Shown one piece after another: positions 1 through 8,554 of a stretch of 64,000 nt of DNA (position 1 is the first letter of the stretch; every line of letters starts with the position of its first letter). Below the pieces are notes generated by a model. The model was not told where the DNA came from and ran no database searches. It saw only the letters and a program-made list of their open reading frames with translations. Where the stretch lies: the NCBI GenBank assembly GCA_963841415.1, contig CAWJCN010000001.1:1364001-1428000 (forward strand), in the 5' to 3' direction. The position numbers and the translations under genes are program-made. This DNA is from DASUAS01 sp963841415. Its GTDB lineage: Bacteria; Actinomycetota; Acidimicrobiia; IMCC26256; DASPTH01.

Positions 1-92
1 GCTCGAGCGCCCGGGACGGCGCGCCGGTGGCGCGCGACCTGCCTGCAGACGGCTCCTCGACCACCGGCGCGTCGGTGGTCGTCGGCAGCATG
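1..92 (-). CDS. Possible 5' fragment of a gene divergent from the MarR gene
   Basis: An open minus-strand frame starts with ATG at 92 and runs off the left edge (first residues MLPTTTDAPVVEEPSAG). It lies back to back with the MarR-amidohydrolase gene, the usual position for a divergently transcribed neighbour. No Shine-Dalgarno sequence and no recognisable domain are present in the 30 residues visible, so this could equally be non-coding. Confidence 0.2.
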
Positions 93-142
93 GCCGGAGC
101 CTACGACCGAGGTCTGCCCGTCGGGGGCGTCACGAACCGCGC

Positions 143-176
143 TTGCAAACCGGCCGAGATAGATGTATGCTTACAT
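143..176 (+). promoter_or_regulatory. Promoter with overlapping inverted repeat, likely MarR autoregulatory site
   Basis: TTGCAA (143-148) and TATGCT (166-171) are separated by 17 bp, a good sigma-70-type spacing. The inverted repeat ATGTA-TGCT-TACAT (163-176) covers the -10 element. Transcription would begin only a few bases before the ATG at 183, giving a nearly leaderless mRNA, and there is no Shine-Dalgarno sequence. A MarR-family protein is encoded immediately downstream, so autorepression through this repeat is the natural inference; binding is not shown by the sequence. Confidence 0.55.
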
Positions 177-182
177 GCATTC

Positions 183-1972
183 ATGGCAGACCTGGCCGCT
201 CCCGAAGCTCTCGCCGACGTCTCGGCGTTCATCACGTACGTGTCGCGCCTGGCCACCAGCGAGGCGGTGCGCCGCCGGGCCGCGCGAGCCGCTGAGCGGC
301 TGGTGACCCTGGCCGAGTCGGCGGCGCTCCGCGCCATCGCCGACGCCGGGCCCTTCACGTTCAAGGGCCTCGCCGCCCACCTCGACCTCGACCAGACCAC
401 CATCAGCCGCACCGCGGGCCGGCTGCAGGACCTCGGGCTGGTGGAGCGTGCGCCGGATCCCGATGACCGGCGCAAGGCGTGGCTGACCATCACCGGCGAC
501 GGCCACGACGTGCTGGCACGCCTCCAGACCGTCTCCGAGCAGTGGTACGCGGTCGCCATCTCGGAGTGGACGCCCGACGACCAGCGCGCCCTCGGCGCGA
601 CGCTCCGGCGATTCCAACGCGACCTCGAACGACTCGAGTTCGACGGCACGGGCGAGGCCACCGGCCTCGGCCCCGATCCCACTGCTCCCCGACCGATCGA
701 CGAAACCACCGATCAGAACGAAACCACCGATCAGGAGGTGTGCGCGTCGAGCGCGCAGGACCACTACACCATCATCTCGGCCGACACCCACGCCGGCGCC
801 AACCACGAGACGTACCGCGAGTACCTCGACAAGCAGTACGTCGACGACTTCGACGCGTGGCGCGGCCGGTACAAGAACCCGTGGAAGGACCTGCGCGACA
901 CCGACCTGCGCGTGCGCAACTGGGACGACGACCGTCGTGACCGCGACCAGCTCGCCGACGGCGTCGTCGGCGAGGTGATCTTCCCGAACACCGTGCCGCC
1001 CTTCTACCCCGGCTTCGTGCTGTTCGCCGGACCGCCGTCGCCCGAGGAGTACGAGCACCGCCGCGCCGGAATCCACGCGCACAACCGCTGGATGGTCGAC
1101 TTCTGCGGTCGGAAGCCCGCGCAGCGCGCCGGCATCGGCCAGTTCTTCCTCAACGACGTCGACGACGCCATCGAAGACGTGAAGTGGATCAAGGACCACG
1201 GGCTGCGCGGCGGCGCGTTGCTGCCCAACGTCGCACCCGATGTGAAGTGGGTCAAGCCGCTCTACGACCCGGTCTACGACCCACTCTGGGCCACCATCGA
1301 AGACCTCGAGCTCCCGCTGAGCCTGCACTCGGGCACCGGTTCGCCGAACTACGGGCGCTACGCGTCGGTCCCGATGATCATGATCAGCGAGGTGCCCTTC
1401 TACGGCATGCGGCCGTTCGTGCACCTGCTCCTCTCGGGCGTGTTCGAGCGCTTCCCCCGGCTCGAGTTCGTCATCACCGAGGGCTCCGCGGCCAGCGTCG
1501 CGGCGATCGTGCGGCAGCTCGACCCCATCATCGAGAACGTGCGCAAGGGTGAGATCGGCGAGCTGAAGTACACCGCCGAGAACGCGCTCCCCTGTTCCGC
1601 CAGCGAGTACTTCCAGCGCAACGTCTGGATCGGCGCGAGCTTCCCCGGCCTCGCCGACGTCGAGGTCCGCAAGTCCATGGGGCCCGACCGGTTCATGTGG
1701 GGCAGCGACTACCCGCACGACGAGGGCACCGGGCCCTACTCCGCGAGGCGCTGCGCCAGGTGTTCCACCAGGTCGGCGAAGCCGAGCTGCGCGACATCCT
1801 CGCCGGCAACGCGGCGAAGCTCTACGACTTCGACCTCGACGCGCTCGCGCCGCTGGCGGAGCAGTACGGGCCGACCGTGGCCGAGATCGCGCAGCCGCTC
1901 GACGCGCTGCCCGTCGACGCCAACGAGGCGCTCCTCCGCGTGAAGCGCCAACAGGACGAGCTCGCCGCCTGA
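183..1972 (+). CDS. MarR-type regulator fused to ACMSD-like amidohydrolase (frame break near 1741)
   Basis: Residues about 1-150 from the ATG at 183 form a MarR winged helix: a recognition-helix segment DQTTISRTAGRLQDLG is followed by the wing DPDDRRKAWLTITGDG. A linker with a repeated ETTDQ unit leads from about residue 190 into an amidohydrolase-2 (ACMSD-like) domain with ISADTHAG and, near the end, WGSDYPHDEG, both metal-site regions. The amidohydrolase part is closely similar to the separate gene at 12986-14212, which has no MarR domain. The frame breaks after GTGPYS near 1741: one missing base shifts the conserved tail (REALRQVFHQ onwards) into another frame that stops at 1972. A separate hydrolase start is unlikely, because the AGGAGG at 733-738 overlaps the only in-frame GTG. 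Substrate unknown. The start at 183 was chosen from promoter position and domain limits. Confidence 0.7.
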
Positions 1973-2013
1973 CCGCGCCAGCAAATGCCTTCGTGCGGTT
2001 CGTCGCGCCCGGG

Positions 2014-2772
2014 TCAGGTGCCGGTGAAGTTCGGAGGGCGCTTCTCGGCGAAGGCGCGGGCGCCTTCCTTCGCGTCGTCGCTCGCGAACACGGCCGCGGA
2101 ACGCTCGCGCCAGCCGGCGATGTCGCTGCCGAGCAGGCCGCGGGCGTCGAGCGCGATCTCCTTGGCCAACGCGACCGCGAGGGGTGCGTTCGCGGCGATC
2201 GACTGCGCGATCGCGACCGCGGTGGGTAGCACGTCGGCCGACGGCACCACCCGGTTCACCAGTCCGTGGTGGAGCGCCTGCGCCGCGTCGATCGGTGCGC
2301 CGGTGAGCGCGAGCTCGAGCGTGACGGCCGGCGGGAGCCGGAGCGACGCGCGCGTCGTGGCGCCCACCCCCACGAGACCTCGCCGCACCTCGGGCAGGCC
2401 GAACGTGGCGTGCTCGGCAGCGACGATGATGTCGCAGCCCAACATCACGCCGAACCCACCGGCCACCGCGGCGCCGTTGACCGCAGCGAGGATGGGCTTC
2501 GGGTAGCACCGCTCGACGAACACGGTCGTGCCCGGGCCGTCGCCCGCACCGATGGGATCGCCGGCGGCGAACGCCTTGAGGTCCATGCCCGCGCAGAACG
2601 CCTTGTCGCCCGCGCCCGTGAGCACGACCACGCGCACCTCGGGATCGGTCTCGGCGTCCACGAACGCCGTGCCGATGGCGCGGTACAGGTCGCGGTTGAG
2701 CGCGTTGCGCGCTTCGGGCCGGTTCATCGTGAGCACGAGGACGCCGTCCGAGAGTGCGGTGTCGAGCACCAT
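2014..2772 (-). CDS. Enoyl-CoA hydratase/isomerase family protein
   Basis: A crotonase-fold protein of about 252 residues, typical for the family. It contains the CoA-binding/oxyanion segments NRPEARNALN, AFCAGMDLKAF and AAVNGAAVAGGFG, and FGLPEV with the first catalytic-type Glu. The second catalytic Glu of classical hydratases is not evident (GLVGVG), so isomerase or another crotonase activity is possible. The ATG at 2772 is preferred because it begins just before the first beta strand; an in-frame ATG at 2790 is the alternative. It is divergent from the nitroreductase gene with only 16 bp between starts, so the two promoters must overlap coding sequence or each other. Probably fatty-acid or aromatic acyl-CoA catabolism. 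Confidence 0.85.
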   Translation of the reverse strand: MVLDTALSDGVLVLTMNRPEARNALNRDLYRAIGTAFVDAETDPEVRVVVLTGAGDKAFCAGMDLKAFAAGDPIGAGDGPGTTVFVERCYPKPILAAVNGAAVAGGFGVMLGCDIIVAAEHATFGLPEVRRGLVGVGATTRASLRLPPAVTLELALTGAPIDAAQALHHGLVNRVVPSADVLPTAVAIAQSIAANAPLAVALAKEIALDARGLLGSDIAGWRERSAAVFASDDAKEGARAFAEKRPPNFTGT

Positions 2773-2788
2773 GCGCGAATCTTGCCCC

Positions 2789-3523
2789 ATGACCGACCAG
2801 CTCGCGTCCACCGCTCTGCCCGCTGACACCGTCGGCCTGCTCGAGGGCATCGCGTCGACGCGGGCCATCCGCCGCTACCGCGACGAGCCGGTCCCACCCG
2901 AGGCGCTGCGAGCGATGCTGTTCGCCGCCACCCGCGCGCCGAGCGGTTCGAACCGCCAGCCGTTCCGCTTCATCGTCCTGACCGACGGACCCAAGGCGCA
3001 GCAGGCCAAGGAGCTCATCGCCGCCGGCGCGCGCAAGGTGTGGTCGGGGAAGCGGAGCAACGACGGCTACGACCAAGGCTCGGGCACCGTCGACAATTCA
3101 CCCAAGGCGCGCATGGCCGCGACCATGCAGCGCTACACGGACGAGTTCGAGCGAGTGCCGGTGCTCGTGCTCCCGTGCCTGGTGCGCTACCGCGAACCGA
3201 CGTCGTTCGAGGGCGCGTCGATCTTCCCCGCCGTGCAGAACCTCCTGCTCGCGGCGCGCGCGCTCGGCTACGGCGGCGTGCTCACCGGCTTCCAGGGTCT
3301 CGTGGACGCCGAGCTGCGCGAGCTGCTCGAGATCCCCGAGGGCGTGTTCATGGCCGGCACCGTCACCATCGGCAAACCCGAGGGCAACCACGGGCCGGTA
3401 CGCCGCCGACCGCTCGCCGAGCTGATCTACGGCGAGGGCTGGGGTGTGACGCCCGAGTGGGCGGTCGATCCCGCGGGCACGCGGCACACGCAGGCCGGTC
3501 CACCCAAACCGGCCCCGACCTGA
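2789..3523 (+). CDS. Nitroreductase family FMN oxidoreductase
   Basis: A 244-residue nitroreductase-fold protein. The FMN-binding N-terminus is recognisable as STRAIRRYRDEPVP and RAPSGSNRQPFRF, and a second FMN segment lies near LGYGGVLTGFQG. Such enzymes reduce nitro groups, quinones or enones with NAD(P)H; the substrate cannot be inferred here. The start is the ATG at 2789, which puts the STRAIRRY motif at about residue 26. The next gene, an enoyl-CoA hydratase homologue, follows after 35 bp on the same strand and may be co-transcribed. Confidence 0.85.
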   Translation: MTDQLASTALPADTVGLLEGIASTRAIRRYRDEPVPPEALRAMLFAATRAPSGSNRQPFRFIVLTDGPKAQQAKELIAAGARKVWSGKRSNDGYDQGSGTVDNSPKARMAATMQRYTDEFERVPVLVLPCLVRYREPTSFEGASIFPAVQNLLLAARALGYGGVLTGFQGLVDAELRELLEIPEGVFMAGTVTIGKPEGNHGPVRRRPLAELIYGEGWGVTPEWAVDPAGTRHTQAGPPKPAPT

Positions 3524-3558
3524 TGTCCCGCGACGCCGTCCCGTTACAGTGCCGCCTC

Positions 3559-4329
3559 ATGGCCGATGACACGAACGACGTCCTGCTGGTCCAGGAACAC
3601 GGCCCGGTGCGGCTGCTGACGCTGAACCGGCCCGACGCGCTCAACGCCACCAACGACGAGCTCCACGGCGCGCTGGCGCACGTGTGGCCGAGGCTCGCGG
3701 CCGACACCGAGATGCGCGCGCTGGTGATCACCGGCGCCGGTCGCGCGTTCTCCGGCGGCGGAGACCTCAATCTCCTCGACCGCATGGTCCACGACACCGA
3801 CTTGCGCGCCGCGGTCATGGAAGAGGGCGCGGTCATCGTGCGCGGCATGCTCTCGATCGGCGTGCCCATCATCTCGGCCGTCAACGGCCCGGCGGTCGGT
3901 CTCGGCTGCAGCATCGCGGGCCTGAGCGACATCGTGCTGGTCGAGGAGCAGGCGTACTTCTCCGACCCGCACGTCGCCCTCGGACTCGTCGCCGGCGACG
4001 GCGGCGCCATGACCTGGCCGCTGCTCACGAGCCTGCTCCGCGCCAAGGAGTACATCCTCCTGGGCGACCGTCTCTCGGCCGACGACGCGGTGCGCATCGG
4101 CGTCGCCAACCGCGTCGTGCCGACAGGCACCTCGGTCGATGAGGCACTCGAGCTGGGTCAGCGCGTCGCCAAGCTGCCGCCGCAGTCGGTGCGGGAGACG
4201 AAGCGCCTGCTCAACAACGCCGTCCAGGTGGCCGTCACGACCTTGCTCGACTCCGCCATCGCCACCGAGACGCAGTCGTTCGACGAGCCCGCCTTCCAGG
4301 CCAACCTCTCCCGCATGCTCAGCAAGTAG
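3559..4329 (+). CDS. Enoyl-CoA hydratase-like protein lacking the classical catalytic Glu
   Basis: A 256-residue crotonase-superfamily protein with NRPDALNATN, AFSGGGDLNLLD and SAVNGPAVGLGCS. At the position of the first catalytic Glu it has SDPHVALGLVAGDGG, so His replaces Glu, as in a recognised subgroup of crotonase proteins; hydration by the textbook mechanism is doubtful. The start is the ATG at 3559, 35 bp after the nitroreductase stop. It converges on the acyl-CoA dehydrogenase operon, with 54 bp between stops. Paralogous to the gene at 2014-2772 but not closely similar. Confidence 0.85.
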   Translation: MADDTNDVLLVQEHGPVRLLTLNRPDALNATNDELHGALAHVWPRLAADTEMRALVITGAGRAFSGGGDLNLLDRMVHDTDLRAAVMEEGAVIVRGMLSIGVPIISAVNGPAVGLGCSIAGLSDIVLVEEQAYFSDPHVALGLVAGDGGAMTWPLLTSLLRAKEYILLGDRLSADDAVRIGVANRVVPTGTSVDEALELGQRVAKLPPQSVRETKRLLNNAVQVAVTTLLDSAIATETQSFDEPAFQANLSRMLSK

Positions 4330-4383
4330 CCCCCCTCCTGCGTCTCTCCACCGCACTCCTGACGCAAATGGGGAGCGGGAGAG

Positions 4384-5304
4384 TCAGAGCGGGAGAAGGG
4401 GCGGGAGCTCGCGCGACGCGAGGATGTCGTCGCCGAGCTGCTTCGTGAGGACCGCGCTCGCACCGAACAGCTGGTCGAGCACGAGGATGCGCCGCACGTA
4501 GCGGTGCAGGTCGTGTTCGGTCGTGAAGCCGATGCCGGCGAGCACCTGTTGGCAGTGCTTCGACGCGAGACGCGCGCTGCGGCCCGCCGTGGCCTTGGCC
4601 ATCGCCGCGGTCACCGCGGTGCCGTCGAGCCACGCGGCGTCGAGCACCGCCACCGCGGTCTCGATCGCGACCAGGGTCTCGGCGAGCCGGTGCCGCACCG
4701 CCTGGAACTTCGCGATCGGCTGGTCGAACTGGATGCGTTCGAGCGCGTGCTCGCGAGCCAGCGCGAGCGCGCGCCGCGACGCACCGACGAGCTCGTGGGC
4801 CACTGCGAGCTGGCCGTAGCGCACCGCGACGGCCCAGTCGTCGTCGTTCGCGCCGTCGCACGCGACCTCGCCGCGCACCTCGAGCAACCCGAGGTCGGGG
4901 TCGACGCCGTGCACACTGCGCACGTCGAGCGCAGCGGCATCGACGACGGTCCCCAGCACGAGCACCGACGTCCGTGACGAAGTCAGAAGTCCGTGCACGA
5001 CGAGCTGATCGCCGTCGACGCGACCGGGTGCGTCGGCTCGCCCGATCGCGGGCAGCGCGACCGCGGTGTCGCCGTCGAGCTCGCGTCCGAGCGCGAACGC
5101 CACCACGCGATCGAGCCCCGACGACGCCGCGCACTGCTCTCCCTGCAGCTCGAACCGGGACGAGATCGCGGCACGCGGATCGAACGAGAGCGCGTCGTCC
5201 CATCCCATCTCGGCGAGCGCGACGTCGAGCGCAGCGCCGGTGTGCTGCTCCGTGGCCGCGCGCACACTGCGCTCGAACAGCTCGAGGTCTTCGCCCTCGA
5301 TCAC
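4384..5304 (-). CDS. Acyl-CoA dehydrogenase, short partner subunit
   Basis: At 306 residues this is shorter than a usual acyl-CoA dehydrogenase (about 380). The C-terminal helical domain is clear: RRALALAREHALERIQFDQPI, then KHCQQVLAGIGFTTEHDLHRY. The N-terminal FAD/substrate half is degenerate. The GTG start overlaps the stop of the upstream dehydrogenase in a GTGA arrangement, which implies translational coupling. Actinobacteria encode adjacent dehydrogenase pairs that form heterotetramers, such as the FadE26/27 and FadE28/29 types of steroid side-chain oxidation. By analogy this is probably the companion subunit of the 5301-6431 product; the substrate is unknown. Confidence 0.8.
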   Translation of the reverse strand: MIEGEDLELFERSVRAATEQHTGAALDVALAEMGWDDALSFDPRAAISSRFELQGEQCAASSGLDRVVAFALGRELDGDTAVALPAIGRADAPGRVDGDQLVVHGLLTSSRTSVLVLGTVVDAAALDVRSVHGVDPDLGLLEVRGEVACDGANDDDWAVAVRYGQLAVAHELVGASRRALALAREHALERIQFDQPIAKFQAVRHRLAETLVAIETAVAVLDAAWLDGTAVTAAMAKATAGRSARLASKHCQQVLAGIGFTTEHDLHRYVRRILVLDQLFGASAVLTKQLGDDILASRELPPLLPL

Positions 5305-6431
5305 CGGTCGTTCCCCAGGTCGAGCAGGCGGCGAGCGACGATGTTGCGCTGGATCTCGGAGCTCCCGCCGTAGATCGACGCCGCGCGCGAGTAGAGGAAC
5401 TCGCTGCGCCACCGCTTGCTCGCGTCGTCGTCGCCGACGGTGATCGCCTCGGGGAGCGCGTCGGCAACCAGGTCGAACACCGCCTGCTCCGACGAGGCCA
5501 GCAGCACCTTGTCGATCGAGGTCTCCGCGCCGAGGCCCCCGCCGTCGGCCAGGCGGTGGACGGTCGCGCGCGACCGGGCCCGGAACGCGTAGACCAACTG
5601 CGTCACCTCGCCCAGCTTGGCGGGGTCGATCAACCCGGTGTCGGCCTGCCGCAACGCGTCCGCCAGGCGGCGGTGCAGGAACGCGGCGCGCTGCCACAGC
5701 GACGTGCTGCGCTCGTACGGCAGCAGGTCCATCGCGAACGCCCACCCATCGCCCTCCCCACCCAGGGTGCGATCGAACGGCACCAGCACGTCGTCGAAGA
5801 AGACCTCGCAGAACTCGGGCTCGCCGTGCATCGTCTCGATGGGTCGCGGGGTGATGCCCGGGGTGTCGACGTCCACGAAGAGCGCGGTGATGCCGCGGTG
5901 GGCCGACTCGAGCGTTCCCGTGCGCGTCAGCAGCACGCAGCGCTGCGCGAACTGGGCCAGGCTGGTCCACACCTTCTGGCCGGTGACGCGCCAACCGTCG
6001 TCGGTGCGCACCGCGCGGCACGTGAGCGAACCGAGGTTGCTCCCGGTTCCGGGCTCGGAGAACCCCTGACACCACACCTCGTCGCCGCGCAGCAACGGCG
6101 GCACCATCACGGCGGACAACTCCGGTGACGCGAAGGTGATGACCGAGTTCCCGAGCACCTCGGGCATCGAGTAGAAGCCCGGCTGCACGAGGTCGCGCAC
6201 CGTGAGTGCTTCGCTCAGGTACGCGCGCAGCAGCGAGGTCCCGCCGAAACCGCCGACGCGCTCGGGCCAGCCGTGACGAGCCCAACCGGCGTCGAACGTC
6301 AGCTGCCGGACCTTGGCCAGCTGCGCCAGGTGGTCCTCGATGGTCGGCATCCCGCGGTGCGCGGGCGCGAGCTCGCCGGCGTGCTCGTCGAGCCAGTCGT
6401 CCAGCTGGCGTCGAAATTCGTCGAGCTCCAA
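5301..6431 (-). CDS. Acyl-CoA dehydrogenase, full-length subunit
   Basis: A 376-residue acyl-CoA dehydrogenase. FAD and substrate motifs are visible: WCQGFSEPGTGSNLGSLTCR, WRVTGQKVWTSLAQFA and the C-terminal YGGSSEIQRNIVARRLL. The Glu of the common YEGT active-site motif is Gly here (YGGS), as in families that place the base elsewhere. The start codon is TTG; no ATG or GTG fits better before the first helix (DEFRRQLDDWLDEH). It overlaps the downstream short subunit by 4 bp, so the two probably form one complex. It catalyses alpha-beta desaturation of an acyl-CoA thioester with electrons passed to electron-transfer flavoprotein; the chain type is not determined. Confidence 0.85.
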   Translation of the reverse strand: MELDEFRRQLDDWLDEHAGELAPAHRGMPTIEDHLAQLAKVRQLTFDAGWARHGWPERVGGFGGTSLLRAYLSEALTVRDLVQPGFYSMPEVLGNSVITFASPELSAVMVPPLLRGDEVWCQGFSEPGTGSNLGSLTCRAVRTDDGWRVTGQKVWTSLAQFAQRCVLLTRTGTLESAHRGITALFVDVDTPGITPRPIETMHGEPEFCEVFFDDVLVPFDRTLGGEGDGWAFAMDLLPYERSTSLWQRAAFLHRRLADALRQADTGLIDPAKLGEVTQLVYAFRARSRATVHRLADGGGLGAETSIDKVLLASSEQAVFDLVADALPEAITVGDDDASKRWRSEFLYSRAASIYGGSSEIQRNIVARRLLDLGNDR

Positions 6432-6438
6432 CGCGCGC

Positions 6439-6543
6439 TCAGCCGGCGACGCGCGCGCGCTGCTCGGCCCCGTCGTCGCCGTGCTCGTCGGCGTCCTGGC
6501 CCCGGAACAGCTTGATGCCCTGCTTCGTGCTCATCCGGGTCAT
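6439..6543 (-). CDS. Small uncharacterised ORF upstream of the dehydrogenase pair
   Basis: A 34-codon frame, MTRMSTKQGIKLFRGQDADE and onwards, ending 7 bp before the dehydrogenase start. A second ATG at 6534 would give 31 residues. The product is highly charged, rich in Asp, Glu and Arg. It has no domain I recognise and could be a leader peptide, a small partner protein or chance. Position at the head of the operon is the only support. Confidence 0.3.
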   Translation of the reverse strand: MTRMSTKQGIKLFRGQDADEHGDDGAEQRARVAG

Positions 6544-6573
6544 GGTGGCACACCGACCCGGGCGCGACCCCGT

Positions 6574-7326
6574 TCAGGGAAGGCGGTCGGTGAGGTGGTG
6601 GGCGTCGGCGACGTAGAAGGGCGCCGCGAACAAGCCGACCGAACCGGTGTCGGACCACCGTTGCTCGAGCACCGGGCGTACCCGCGCCGCGACCGCGACC
6701 GGGTCGTCGTCGAGGAACAGGTAGGTGAGCTGGTCGCCCGGAACCGCGAGCGAGTAGCCCTCGGGCACATCGGCCGCGGTGGCCGCCCACCAAGCCCCCG
6801 CGACGCCGTCCACCTCGACCAGCGGACCAGCCGACGCGGTGCCGCGTTCGATCAGCAGGTACACGCCGGCCGCCGGCCACCACGGCAACACGTCGGCGCC
6901 CACCTTCACGCGGGGCGCCGCCGCGATCCCGTCGAACGCGTACACGCCTCGCTCCACCGGCGGCAGCAGCTCGGGGATGCGACCGACCTTGCCCAGCTCG
7001 CGTCCCAGGTCGTGGAACGGCTTCAGGCCCGACGCGTCGGAGAAGAAGTAGTTCATGACGTGGTCGGTGGCGTCGAAGCGCGCGTCGCTCGCCGCGCGAG
7101 CCGCGCGACATCCCGGCGTCGACACCAGACGCAGCGACGCGCGGATCGTGTCCAGGCGGTACTGCTCGGGCCGGTGGTCGGAGAAGTGCCAACGCAGGTA
7201 CTCCGCGTCGCGACCATCGGGGTGACGCGTCGACATCGACACGTACACGAGCTCGATCGGCGATCGGCCGAGCGCGAGTACGGCCCCGGCGTCGTCGGAC
7301 GGGGTCCCCGGCAACTCGAACGTCAT
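6574..7326 (-). CDS. Uncharacterised protein, possibly a dimeric alpha-beta barrel fold
   Basis: A protein of about 250 residues with no motif I can assign confidently. The segment YLRWHFSDHRPEQYRL is reminiscent of the short helix-strand units in EthD-like dimeric alpha-beta barrel proteins, and a second similar half seems to begin near YSLAVPGDQLTYLFLDDDP. No signal peptide or membrane helix. The ATG at 7326 (MTFELPG) is preferred over one six codons upstream. It lies on the same strand as the neighbouring amidohydrolases and acyl-CoA dehydrogenases, so a role in the same catabolic region is possible but only by location. Confidence 0.55.
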   Translation of the reverse strand: MTFELPGTPSDDAGAVLALGRSPIELVYVSMSTRHPDGRDAEYLRWHFSDHRPEQYRLDTIRASLRLVSTPGCRAARAASDARFDATDHVMNYFFSDASGLKPFHDLGRELGKVGRIPELLPPVERGVYAFDGIAAAPRVKVGADVLPWWPAAGVYLLIERGTASAGPLVEVDGVAGAWWAATAADVPEGYSLAVPGDQLTYLFLDDDPVAVAARVRPVLEQRWSDTGSVGLFAAPFYVADAHHLTDRLP

Positions 7327-7374
7327 GGGCGCATCATCGCCCATCCCGGGCTCGGGCGCCCGTGCGGCCGAGGG

Positions 7375-8496
7375 TCAGAGGTTCCAGACGCGCGCCGCGT
7401 TGCCGCTCACGACGAGCTCGCGCTCACGCGGGTCGACCCCGTCGAACATCTTGTCGACGAGCGCGTGCGACTGCGGCCAGCTGGACACCGGGTGCGGATA
7501 GTCGGACGACCACATGACGTTCTCGATGCCGAGGCACTCGTGCGCGTGCCGCACCGCGTTCGGCTCGTCGATGAACGTGAGGAACACGTTCTGGCGCAGG
7601 TAGTGGCTGGGCAGCTCGGTGATCGCCGGGAAGTCGTAGCCCTGGCGTTGCGTCAGGTCGTCGGCGATGTACGCCCACCACGGCACCCAGCCGAGGCCGG
7701 GCTCGACGAACACGACCTTGAGCCGCGGGAAGCGCTCGAACACGCCACCCATGACCCACATGCCGAGGGCCTCGGCGGCCGACAGCGCGACCATCGGGAC
7801 GAAGATCCCCTTCTGGGGCGTGGGGTCGCGACGGGCGAGATCGTCGAGCTGCGTGTTCATGCCGATGTGACAGCAGATCGGCAGGTCGGTCTCCTGGATC
7901 GCCGCGAACAACGGGGCGTAGCGCTCGTCCCAGTAGTCGGGCACCCCGAGCTCGGCGGGGTACACCGGCAGCTGGAGCGACTTGCAGCCCGCCGACGCCG
8001 CCCAGTGCACCTCCGCGACCGCGGCGTCGATGTCGTGGATCGGGATCTGGTACGACACGACGAGACGGCGCGGGTCGGCCGACGCGAAGTCGCCCAACGT
8101 CTCGTTGAACGCGCGCGTCGACTCCTTCCACCCGTGCTCGATCAGGTAGAGGTAGCGGAACGAGCTGACCTCGCAGTAGTTGACCGACGCTTCGACACCG
8201 TCGTCGTCCATGTCGGCGAGGCGCGCGGCCGCCTCGGAGTGGCCAGGTCGTCCGTTTGCCGCGTGGCGCCGGTTCTTGCCCATGCCCGCGTTCGGATCGG
8301 GTGCCAGGCCCTGCTGTTCGCGCCAGTGCTCGTTCGCCGCCACCGACGCGGTGCTCGCCATCGTCGAGCGGAACCGCAGCAATCCGGCGTCGTAGTCATC
8401 GTGGAACTTCGATGCGAGGTGCGCCTTCACGCGGTCGTGTGAGACGTCGACGTGGTCGTCGGCGGAGATCAGACGCTCGGTGGTCGCGGTGGTCAT
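7375..8496 (-). CDS. ACMSD-like amidohydrolase (amidohydrolase-2 family)
   Basis: A metal-dependent TIM-barrel hydrolase or decarboxylase of about 373 residues. The N-terminal metal region reads LISADDHVD, the mid-barrel His lies in LPICCHIGMNTQ, and the C-terminal Asp in WSSDYPHPVSSWP. A conserved GGVFERFPRLKVVFVEPG segment is typical of the family. ATG start at 8496. The gene follows the amidohydrolase at 8555-9685 on the same strand, but has its own inverted repeat (8522-8546) just upstream. The two share family membership but are divergent in sequence. Substrate unknown; the family includes decarboxylases of aromatic or unsaturated acids as well as lactone or amide hydrolases. Confidence 0.8.
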   Translation of the reverse strand: MTTATTERLISADDHVDVSHDRVKAHLASKFHDDYDAGLLRFRSTMASTASVAANEHWREQQGLAPDPNAGMGKNRRHAANGRPGHSEAAARLADMDDDGVEASVNYCEVSSFRYLYLIEHGWKESTRAFNETLGDFASADPRRLVVSYQIPIHDIDAAVAEVHWAASAGCKSLQLPVYPAELGVPDYWDERYAPLFAAIQETDLPICCHIGMNTQLDDLARRDPTPQKGIFVPMVALSAAEALGMWVMGGVFERFPRLKVVFVEPGLGWVPWWAYIADDLTQRQGYDFPAITELPSHYLRQNVFLTFIDEPNAVRHAHECLGIENVMWSSDYPHPVSSWPQSHALVDKMFDGVDPRERELVVSGNAARVWNL

Positions 8497-8521
8497 GCGG
8501 CGCTCCACGTGTCCGGGGGAC

Positions 8522-8546
8522 GTTCCATAGTGGATGCTATAGGAAC
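8522..8546 (-). promoter_or_regulatory. Inverted-repeat operator upstream of the amidohydrolase at 8496
   Basis: CATAG (8526-8530), a 6-bp spacer and CTATAG (8537-8542) are flanked by GTTCC (8522-8526) and GGAAC (8542-8546). The core CATAG-N6-CTAT has the same sequence and spacing as the site at 9716-9731. It lies 26 bp upstream of the ATG at 8496 on the minus strand, where an operator could overlap the promoter. The cognate regulator is not identified. Confidence 0.5.
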
Positions 8547-8554
8547 CGCGGTGG

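Noticed and set aside
705..735. Repeat of 16 bp in the MarR/amidohydrolase linker as a variable-number tandem array
   Set aside because: Only two copies; a simple duplication in a flexible linker.
4339..4366. TGCGTC and GACGCA arms between convergent genes as a terminator
   Set aside because: Only 6-bp arms with a 16-base loop; not stronger than chance.
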